Positions 26,108 to 32,766 of a DNA stretch of 44,002 nucleotides are shown here, piece after piece (position 1 is the first letter of the stretch; each line of letters starts with the position of its first letter). Under the pieces are notes generated by a model. It saw only the letters and a list, made by a program, of their open reading frames with translations, was not told the origin of the DNA and searched no databases. The DNA is from Candidatus Sumerlaeota bacterium (GTDB taxonomy: Bacteria; Sumerlaeota; Sumerlaeia; Sumerlaeales; Sumerlaeaceae), in assembly GCA_026398535.1 (NCBI GenBank), contig JAPLSQ010000013.1, positions 1 through 44,002 on the forward strand, given 5' to 3'. The translations under genes and the position numbers were made by a program.

Positions 26108-27535
26108 TCATGGTTGATTGCGCAGCAGCGAAGTCAGCCGGTGGAAAGCCGCGCGAAAGTAATGCGGCAGATTCCCCGACGCGGCCGCGTGCGCAAGCGT
26201 CCGGTATATATATCCCGGACTCGAATACATCCGCAGAAGCGCCCATTTGCGCCATGCGGTCAGCTCTTCACTGGACAACTTATAGGTGCGCAACGCCGCC
26301 TTGGCATAACCGCCCTTGATCGATTGATCACCAATTTCAAACAGTTCCTCCCTGTCGGCGATCTCATAAAGTTCCGTGCCGGGGAGCGGATAGGCGATGT
26401 TGAAGTCGAAGAAGTCGAGTTTGAGGCTGCGGGCAAAGCGCAGGGTTGCCTCGAGGGTCTGACGTGTTTCCCAGGGAAGTCCTATCACGAAAAATCCGTG
26501 AACCTTCAGCCCGTTGCGGCGGCAGATGGCGGCGGCTTCATGGGCGCGCTCGGCGCGCGCGCCCTTCCTCATTTTGTCGAGCATTTCCTGCACGCCATGC
26601 TCGAAACCGAACGCCACCACCCAGCATCCCGCGCGCCGCAGCCATTGCGCCCGCTCGTTGTCGATGGTGTCCGCGCGCGAGTTGCATCCCCAGTGAATCA
26701 GAAGTCCGCTGTCAACGATCGCCTTGCACAGATCAATAACCCAGCGCTTGTGAAGCGTGAACGTGTCGCCGTGGAAAAGAAAATCGCGGATGCCGTATTT
26801 TTCCGCGCATTCCGTGATTTCCCGCATGACATTGTCCACTGAGCGCTCGCGGACGGTGTAGCCCGACATCGATCCCGCGGGGCAGAAAATGCACTTCGAG
26901 GGGCAGCCGCGCTGGGCGTGGATCACCGTGATCATCCGGCCATTCTCAGGACTTCGGTAAAACGTGTTGTCGAACAGCTCGCGCGCCGGCAACGGCAAAT
27001 CGTCAAGATTGGCGGTCAGGGGGCGTTCGGCATTGGCATGAATGACGCCATCCTGGCTCCGCCACACTACACCCGCAATTTCATGACGCGGATAACCGTC
27101 GAGAATCTCGGCAAACGTTGCCTCGGGTTCGCCAGCCAGAACGATATCCAGCTCGGGATGGCCGGCCATAACTTTCTCCGCAAAAACCGCCACTGATTCA
27201 CCGCGAGCCATGGCAAGCGTATCGGGTGCTTGTTGTTTGGCAATCCGGAAGGTCTCAAGATCTTCATCGATTGTGTGAATCGTCGTGTTCAGCAGGATGA
27301 TGTCGGGCTTGAAAGATTCCAGATCGCGCTGAAACGCCCGCATATCCTGGCGCGCGGCGGGATAATCCCTGACGATAACCTCGGCGTCGTGCTGGCGCGC
27401 AACAGCCCCAAGCACACCGAACTCAATGGGCGGAAAAATCACGCGAACCGTTTGATCATCAACCTTGGATTGGCATCGGTCATCCCTGCGGTACAACCCG
27501 GAGGGCGGATTCATAAGCAGTATGCGCTTGGCCAT
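26108..27535 (-). CDS. B12-binding domain radical SAM protein
   Basis: A 475-residue enzyme of the BchE/HpnJ-like class. The N-terminal B12-binding-like Rossmann fold is at about 1-145 (RILLMNPPSG, PDIILLNTT, DIVLAGEPEATFAEI). The radical SAM core follows with GCPSKCIFCPAG, the CxxxCxxC triad that holds the 4Fe-4S cluster. A later glycine-rich HGFFVIGLPWETRQTLEATL motif supports SAM binding. Such proteins carry out methylation or ring chemistry on lipids, pigments or secondary metabolites. The substrate is unknown. The C-terminal region (LSSEELTAWRKWALLRMYSSPGY) is an arginine-rich helix common in this class. Upstream on the same strand lie a small Cys protein and rpmG. Confidence 0.88.
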   Translation of the reverse strand: MAKRILLMNPPSGLYRRDDRCQSKVDDQTVRVIFPPIEFGVLGAVARQHDAEVIVRDYPAARQDMRAFQRDLESFKPDIILLNTTIHTIDEDLETFRIAKQQAPDTLAMARGESVAVFAEKVMAGHPELDIVLAGEPEATFAEILDGYPRHEIAGVVWRSQDGVIHANAERPLTANLDDLPLPARELFDNTFYRSPENGRMITVIHAQRGCPSKCIFCPAGSMSGYTVRERSVDNVMREITECAEKYGIRDFLFHGDTFTLHKRWVIDLCKAIVDSGLLIHWGCNSRADTIDNERAQWLRRAGCWVVAFGFEHGVQEMLDKMRKGARAERAHEAAAICRRNGLKVHGFFVIGLPWETRQTLEATLRFARSLKLDFFDFNIAYPLPGTELYEIADREELFEIGDQSIKGGYAKAALRTYKLSSEELTAWRKWALLRMYSSPGYIYRTLAHAAASGNLPHYFRAAFHRLTSLLRNQP

Positions 27536-27574
27536 GATTAAAGCGCTCTGGTCACACCATAGTGATACAACGCA

Positions 27575-27748
27575 TTATTCGTATCTGCTGCGCGAACCCA
27601 TGCGGCCGAAATCGGGGCAACGAGTGGCGTTGGGGCGTTCAGAGCGTTTGCACGCGCTGCCGACATTGTAACGGCAACTGTCACACAGAAACGGCCTCTC
27701 AACGCCGAACATGTCTGCAAAGAATTGCTTTATTTTATGCCAGATCAT
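27575..27748 (-). CDS. Small four-cysteine protein, unknown function
   Basis: A 57-residue ORF found by direct reading, running from ATG 27748 to TAA 27575-27577. Cysteines sit at 22, 25, 33 and 44 in a CDSCRY ... ACKRSERPNATRC-PDF context, which suits zinc binding or a metal cluster. I have seen short 'CxxC-x7-C-x10-C-PD' proteins in diverse bacteria but cannot attach a name. No ribosome binding site is obvious, which lowers confidence. It lies between rpmG and the radical SAM gene on the same strand, so it may share their transcript. Confidence 0.6.
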   Translation of the reverse strand: MIWHKIKQFFADMFGVERPFLCDSCRYNVGSACKRSERPNATRCPDFGRMGSRSRYE

Positions 27749-27807
27749 GGCGATTTAAACGCAACCATGGGAGCGGCTGCGCACATGTGAAAATCTTGTT
27801 TAAAGGG

Positions 27808-27969
27808 TTACTTTTCCTCGCGGTACATCACATGACGCCGCACTGTCGGATCATATTTTTTGATCTCGAGGCGTCCGGTCGTTGTTTGTTTGTTCTTGGT
27901 TGTATGATACATATGCGCGCTCTCGGTGCTCTTAAGTTTCACATGTATGCGGTTGCCTTTTTTCGCCAT
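27808..27969 (-). CDS. rpmG: 50S ribosomal protein L33 (cysteine-free form)
   Basis: A 53-residue protein beginning [20 protein letters not shown] and containing [25 protein letters not shown] L33 sequence (the 'YTTxKNK ... RLEIKKYDP' core). It is a component of the large ribosomal subunit near the E site. The four zinc cysteines of the C+ form are all absent, so this is the C-minus form, known in zinc-limited or many Gram-negative lineages. GGAGA lies about ten bases before the ATG. Minor gene, too short for standard length cutoffs but secure. Confidence 0.93.
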   Translation of the reverse strand: MAKKGNRIHVKLKSTESAHMYHTTKNKQTTTGRLEIKKYDPTVRRHVMYREEK

Positions 27970-28071
27970 GATCTTTTATTCTCCGCAAGTAATATGCTGG
28001 TCATTTGGTTGCAAAAGTTTGTGTACCACGTTGCGCGATAAACAATCACAACTTGTCGGGAATGGCGCCAT

Positions 28072-28353
28072 ATGGTCATAGGCATGATGCGCGTGCGGTT
28101 GCTTATCCGGGGGGCGAACTCGCTCAAGGATAAACGCAGCGTCCTCAAGAAAACAATCCATCGCTTGCGCATAAGTTATAACTGCGCTGTGGCGGAGGTG
28201 GACGACCATGACATCTGGCGAAGCGCCATCCTTGCGGTTGTCACTGTGTGCGCTGACAAGCAACAGGTTGATTCGCTTTTCCGAGCGGTCACCCGCGGCC
28301 TCGAAACCGCCGCCGACTTTGAAATTGTCGAACAACAAATTGAAATGCTCTGA
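28072..28353 (+). CDS. ylxP: DUF503 domain protein (YlxP-like)
   Basis: A 93-residue protein matching the DUF503/YlxP family: a first strand VIGMMRVRLLI, the conserved NSLKDKRSVLKK helix start, and the AVAEVDDHDIW strand. YlxP is found near infB/rbfA in some Firmicutes and is thought to help ribosome assembly, but its biochemical role is not established. Here it is divergent from rpmG and convergent with the kinase gene, without an operon partner. Confidence 0.88.
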   Translation: MVIGMMRVRLLIRGANSLKDKRSVLKKTIHRLRISYNCAVAEVDDHDIWRSAILAVVTVCADKQQVDSLFRAVTRGLETAADFEIVEQQIEML

Positions 28354-28404
28354 ACCATGTGAAGTGCTTAATTCGCCGCTGACTCCCGCAATCCCCAAAA
28401 ACAG

Positions 28405-29337
28405 CTATTTGGAATTGTTGCCAAGCTTTATGCCGTAAAGAACGGCGCCTTCGACGGGTTCGCGGCGCGGCATGATGACATCGACACCCGGCAGGTATTC
28501 GGCTGCGGTTTCACGGAACAGGTCGATATAGGCCTTGCTCTTTCGCAGGTTGCCCCCGCCAACGACGATGTCATAATCCTGTTCGTCCGGAAAAAGACGC
28601 TTGGCAACCGCCCATGCGGCGAGCGCGAGTTCAGAAACCTCGCGGCGCAATATCTCTATGGCGCAGGCATCACCGGTTTCATGCGCCTTGAAAACAAGCC
28701 GGCTGAGCGAGCTGATTTGCGCCTTGCTCGCCTGTATGTTTTTCATCCACCCAAGGAGCTGTTCGGGGCGCTCGAGGTCAAGATGGTCGAGAATGATGCC
28801 GCGAAGACTGGTCGCCGGAATCCGACCGTCGTGCGCGCGGCACACGGCGCGCAACGCCGCAAGACCGATTGAGTAACCGCTTCCCTCGTCTCCAAGTATG
28901 TGCCCCCAACCGCCCGAACGCGCCGTGGCGCCCGATGCGTTCATGCCAAAGGCGATGCTGCCCGTCCCGGATATGACAATGATGCCAAGGGGGCGCAAAG
29001 CCCCGCCCATAAGAGCGATGACACCATCGTTGACGGCTTCGCACCGGCTGTCGGGAAGGAATCCGGCAATAATGCCTTTGATGAGAGGCTTGTCTTCGGG
29101 GCGGTCAACACCCGCCATCCCAAGGCAGATGATATCCACATCACTTGGTGTTGCTTTCGCGATGGATAATAATTGCTCAATGATCATTCCGAGATTGCCG
29201 CGAACGGTCTCGATGGGATTGGAATGATGGTTGGTCGAACCAGCCTCACACTGCGCCAGCACGACGCCGTCATGCCTGGCAATCGCGCCCAGCGTTTTTG
29301 TGCCGCCTCCATCCACGCCAATCACAAACCTGCCCAT
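28405..29337 (-). CDS. N-acetylglucosamine kinase-like protein (BadF/BadG/BcrA/BcrD ATPase family)
   Basis: A 310-residue sugar kinase with the ASKHA ATPase fold. The phosphate-1 motif VDGGGTKT is at about 8-15, phosphate-2 motif VISGTGSIAFG at about 118-128, followed by GWGHILGDEGSGYSIG and the adenosine-side IVVGGGN. This set fits GlcNAc/MurNAc kinases of the BadF-type family (NagK, MurK), which phosphorylate amino sugars with ATP. GlcNAc is the best guess but MurNAc, glucosamine or another sugar is possible. GGAG lies about 11 bases before the ATG. On the minus strand TTGACA (29435-29430) is a promoter-like -35, with a poor -10. Confidence 0.82.
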   Translation of the reverse strand: MGRFVIGVDGGGTKTLGAIARHDGVVLAQCEAGSTNHHSNPIETVRGNLGMIIEQLLSIAKATPSDVDIICLGMAGVDRPEDKPLIKGIIAGFLPDSRCEAVNDGVIALMGGALRPLGIIVISGTGSIAFGMNASGATARSGGWGHILGDEGSGYSIGLAALRAVCRAHDGRIPATSLRGIILDHLDLERPEQLLGWMKNIQASKAQISSLSRLVFKAHETGDACAIEILRREVSELALAAWAVAKRLFPDEQDYDIVVGGGNLRKSKAYIDLFRETAAEYLPGVDVIMPRREPVEGAVLYGIKLGNNSK

Positions 29338-29553
29338 CTATTTTTGTCTCCGTTTTTTATGTTAAAAACCCGCGGAAAAACCGCCCTGCTTTAATTTAAA
29401 AATAAATAAACTGTTCCTCTCAGGTCACTTGTCAAATACGGCTTTTCATTGATTGTGGGATTATTATTCAGGGTCAAATCCGAACACATTGCAATTAATG
29501 AGAATTCAGATCAAAGAATTTGTGACTCACGGCAGTCATAATTGCGCTATAAT

Positions 29554-30915
29554 ATGATGAAAGTAGGCATCATCACGCTCGGATGCGACAAGAACACGGT
29601 CGACAGCGAATACCTGGCCGGGACGCTGGCCAGGACGGGCGTGATGGTGGCAAATGCTGAACCTGAACCTTGCGGCGAGACTTTCGACGCGGTTTTCATC
29701 AACACATGCGGATTCATCGCTGACGCGAAGGCCGAGTCGGTGCGGACGATCATCGCATGGCTCGAACGCAAATTTGAACTTGCCGCACAAGGATGCCGCA
29801 TGAAGGTGTTCGTCATGGGATGCCTGTCCCAGCGTTATGTGAGAGACCTGTCGCACGATCTGCCCGAGGTGGATGGTTTTATGGGCGTGGGTGATGTTGA
29901 AAGCGCGATCAGTCTCCTCAACAGCCCCGTAAGCCTTCTTATGCCCGTCTCGATGGTTTTTGAACCGCCCCGCGCGGTGGCCATTGATCGCAAGATGCCC
30001 CGGCTGGCATTGGGATCGGAAAAATCCCATGGATTCCTGAAAATTGCTGACGGATGCAGCCACAAGTGCGCCTTCTGCGCCATTCCCTCGTTTAAGGGCA
30101 AATACCAGAGCGTGCCAAACGATGTGCTGCTCTCCGAAGCGCGCATGCTTGTCAAACGCGGCGTCAAAGAGATTGTGCTGGTCGCCCAGGACACGAGCGC
30201 TTATGGACGCGACATCTACGGCAGCCAATATGGCATTGCCGAACTGCTGGCGGAGCTGGCGGATCTGCGCGGCGATTTCTGGCTCAGGATCATGTATTTC
30301 TATCCCGGCGGCGTGACTGATAAATTCATCGAAGCCATGACGTCATCACCCAGGATCATACGCTACCTTGACATCCCCCTGCAACACCTGCACCCTGATG
30401 TGCTGCGGCGCATGAACCGTTCGCATCTTGAGATCAGCACGTTCGATCTCGTTCGGCGGCTGAGAAAGGTTCTGCCGGGTATCGTGCTTCGCACCACATT
30501 CATGGTGGGATACCCCGGCGAAACCAAAGAGGAATTCGAGTTCCTGTGCGCCGGCGCGCGTGAATTGAGTTTTGAGCACATGGGGGCGTTCCGGTTCAGC
30601 GCCGAGCAGGACACGCCTGCCGCCGCGATCAAGCCGCGCGTGCTCCACAACGAAAAAATGAAAAGGTTCAGACGCCTGATGAGGCAGCAGGCCGATATTT
30701 CGCTTGCATGGAACAGGACAAGGATTGGAACAACTCAGCGTGTGCTGGTTGAAGGCCAACTGGCCGATGGCCGCCATGTGGGGCGATGCGCCAGCGAAGC
30801 GCCTGAAGTTGACGGCTATGTGATTATTTCAAACCATATGACGCTCAAACCGCACAGCTTTGCCGATGTTCGCATCACTGACGCCGAAACTTATGATCTT
30901 TTTGGGGAGGTTTGA
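29554..30915 (+). CDS. rimO: Ribosomal protein S12 methylthiotransferase RimO
   Basis: A 453-residue radical SAM enzyme that adds a methylthio group to an Asp of ribosomal protein S12. The N-terminal cluster cysteines are in LGCDKNTVDSE, NTCGFIADAK and MGCLSQRY. The radical SAM triad is DGCSHKCAFCAIPSFKG, and the fourth motif PGETKEEFEF follows. The C-terminal TRAM domain spans about 380-450. The start is one of two ATGs at 29554 or 29557; a TTG at 29542 was discarded. There is no ribosome binding site upstream and TATAAT (29548-29553) abuts the ATG, so initiation may be leaderless. The downstream gene begins at the next base after its stop. Confidence 0.9.
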   Translation: MMKVGIITLGCDKNTVDSEYLAGTLARTGVMVANAEPEPCGETFDAVFINTCGFIADAKAESVRTIIAWLERKFELAAQGCRMKVFVMGCLSQRYVRDLSHDLPEVDGFMGVGDVESAISLLNSPVSLLMPVSMVFEPPRAVAIDRKMPRLALGSEKSHGFLKIADGCSHKCAFCAIPSFKGKYQSVPNDVLLSEARMLVKRGVKEIVLVAQDTSAYGRDIYGSQYGIAELLAELADLRGDFWLRIMYFYPGGVTDKFIEAMTSSPRIIRYLDIPLQHLHPDVLRRMNRSHLEISTFDLVRRLRKVLPGIVLRTTFMVGYPGETKEEFEFLCAGARELSFEHMGAFRFSAEQDTPAAAIKPRVLHNEKMKRFRRLMRQQADISLAWNRTRIGTTQRVLVEGQLADGRHVGRCASEAPEVDGYVIISNHMTLKPHSFADVRITDAETYDLFGEV

Positions 30916-31413
30916 ATGGCAGCGGGCGCGATCTTTATTCTGACGCCGACAGTGGGCTGGGCTTTCCCGCTGCTCTGGCCGGCATTGCTTGCGGCTGCCG
31001 GCGCGACCGGCTACAAACTGTTCACATCTGTCTCTGACGACGCCCCCCTGCGGGGGCGGCTGACCAGGGAAATGAGCCGGCAACGCATCGTCACCATTCC
31101 GCTCGAGTCCGTGGTCAAGGACGTCGTGGCCGAAGAGATCGGACGCGATCAGGTGTTGAGATTTGTCAAAGACAACACCGTGCTGGTGTTCAAACGCGAC
31201 ACGCGAGGCAAATTTTCCATCGAGATCATGGGACCGGAGAGCATGGAAACCCGCGAACTGCAAACGGCGGGCATGGAATTCGCCAAAACACTTGTCCAGC
31301 AGTTCGCCTGCAATAAAATCACCAAAGAAATGGAAGCCCGCGGCGCAAATGTCGTCAGTGAGGAAGTCAACGAAAACGGCGACATTGTGCTCAAGCTGCG
31401 GCGATGGGGATAG
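30916..31413 (+). CDS. Small protein coupled to rimO, resembles Ycf35/DUF1257 at its C-terminus
   Basis: A 165-residue protein whose ATG is the first base after rimO's TGA, with GGGGAGG inside rimO, so translation is coupled. One hydrophobic segment is at the N-terminus (about 6-38). The C-terminal 50 residues (QQFACNKITKEMEARGANVV, then EEVNENGDIVLKLRRW) match the pattern I associate with Ycf35/DUF1257-type proteins. The middle section contains VLVFKRDTRGKFSIEIMG. No enzyme function is known. It may be a membrane-anchored relative; I am not sure of the family. Confidence 0.55.
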   Translation: MAAGAIFILTPTVGWAFPLLWPALLAAAGATGYKLFTSVSDDAPLRGRLTREMSRQRIVTIPLESVVKDVVAEEIGRDQVLRFVKDNTVLVFKRDTRGKFSIEIMGPESMETRELQTAGMEFAKTLVQQFACNKITKEMEARGANVVSEEVNENGDIVLKLRRWG

Positions 31414-31458
31414 CAGCAAGCCTTCAACCGGAAAATAACGCCATCCCTCAGGGGAGAA

Positions 31459-32214
31459 TTATTGCTTCGTGGCGGCCTTGCCCTGATTCGCAACGGCCTG
31501 CATGGCCTTGGCCACCTCTTCAGGATTGCCAAGGTAATAGCTCTTTATGGGCTTGAGGTCATCGGTAAGTTCATACACCAAAGGCATGCCGGTGGGAATG
31601 TTCACTCCCACGATTTCGTTGTCTGAAATGTTGTCGAGATACTTAACCATCGCGCGGATGCTGTTGCCATGCGCCGCAACGACCACGCGACGGCCAGCCT
31701 TGACCACCGGCGCCAGCGTCTCATGCCAGAACGGAAGAAAGCGCGCGACTGTATCCTTGAGACATTCGGTCAGCGGCGTCTCGCCGGGCTTGAGATCGGC
31801 GTAACGGCGGTCATGGCCCGGCCAGCGCTCGTCGGTCTTCTCCAGCGCGGGAGGAGGGATGTCATAGGATCGGCGCCAGACCTTCACCTGATCCTCGCCA
31901 AATTTGGCGGCCATCTCGCTCTTGTTCAGACCCTGCAAGGCGCCATAGTGGCGCTCATTGAGCCGCCAGGAATTGTGCGCCGGCAGCCACATCAAATCCA
32001 TCTCATCAAGCACGATCCACAACGTGCGAATCGCACGCTTGAGCACCGAAACATAAGCAACGTCAAATGTGTAACCGCCTGCTTTCAGCGCCTGTCCGGC
32101 CTCGTGCGCTTCCTCAACGCCCTTCTCTGAAAGATCGACATCTGTCCATCCCGTAAATCGGTTTTCTTTGTTCCATGTGCTTTCCCCGTGGCGGATAAGG
32201 ACGAGTTTGTGCAT
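31459..32214 (-). CDS. gpmA: 2,3-bisphosphoglycerate-dependent phosphoglycerate mutase
   Basis: A 251-residue glycolytic enzyme converting 3-phosphoglycerate to 2-phosphoglycerate. The phosphohistidine motif LIRHGEST is at about residues 6-13. The GpmA hallmarks [27 protein letters not shown] and [14 protein letters not shown] are all present; the last contains the second active-site histidine. Length is normal. It converges with the gene at 30916-31413. The next feature on this strand is a decayed gene, so this gene probably has its own promoter in 32215-32245, which I could not identify. Confidence 0.96.
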   Translation of the reverse strand: MHKLVLIRHGESTWNKENRFTGWTDVDLSEKGVEEAHEAGQALKAGGYTFDVAYVSVLKRAIRTLWIVLDEMDLMWLPAHNSWRLNERHYGALQGLNKSEMAAKFGEDQVKVWRRSYDIPPPALEKTDERWPGHDRRYADLKPGETPLTECLKDTVARFLPFWHETLAPVVKAGRRVVVAAHGNSIRAMVKYLDNISDNEIVGVNIPTGMPLVYELTDDLKPIKSYYLGNPEEVAKAMQAVANQGKAATKQ

Positions 32215-32244
32215 GTCATGAATCCTTGTGTTTGATATGATTGC

Positions 32245-32550
32245 TCAACAACAGCCGGAACATTCCGTCCCATGCCATGCCTGTGTCCAGTTAAAATTAA
32301 TGCTGCCGTCGCGCTGGATGACCGTGATCCGGCAGCCCCAGGCGTCACTGTTATAAAAGCCGCCGCGGGCTATCCGGTAAAAGCCCGTTGTCGGCCCCGT
32401 CGGATCCGCCTGCGTCGCCCGAGAAATCGGGTTGATCCCATGCCAGTCTTGGCACATTTCATACGTGTTGCCGTGCATGTCATGCAAGCCCAGGGGATTA
32501 GCCGGCTTCTGCCACACCGGCTTGTTTCCCCACGGCAAATGGGTTGGCCG
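32245..32550 (-). pseudogene. Remnant of a formylglycine-generating enzyme (SUMF1)-like protein
   Basis: The open frame encodes the C-terminal third of a SUMF1/FGE-sulfatase domain: QKPANPLGLHDMHGNTYEMC (the GLYDMHGNVWEW motif, here degraded), a DPTGPTTGFYRIARGGFY stretch and ACR-type ending. A TGA at 32553-32551 closes it. Reading in a second frame just upstream gives IDDGQP, which would join naturally to THLPW, so a frameshift near 32547 is likely. A short frame MKPRIRLAAKDKHNLREL lies just upstream (about 32620) but is not part of the domain. Bases 32551-32766 hold no intact gene. Intact homologues oxidise a Cys of sulfatases or bind sugars; this copy is presumably dead. Confidence 0.65.
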
Positions 32551-32766
32551 TCATCTATTATCCTATAGTTCCCGCAGGTTATGTTTGTCCTTTGCTGCCA
32601 GCCTGATGCGGGGTTTCATGTAAAATATTGCTTTTATTCCCGCCGGACATGATATTACCAGTATAGTGAATTGTGAGCATTTGTCTGCGCGGCGTGACCG
32701 TAAACTTCGGCGTCATGGCCGCTTTGCCGCGCGGGCCGACACAACATCATGAGACAGGGCGAGACG

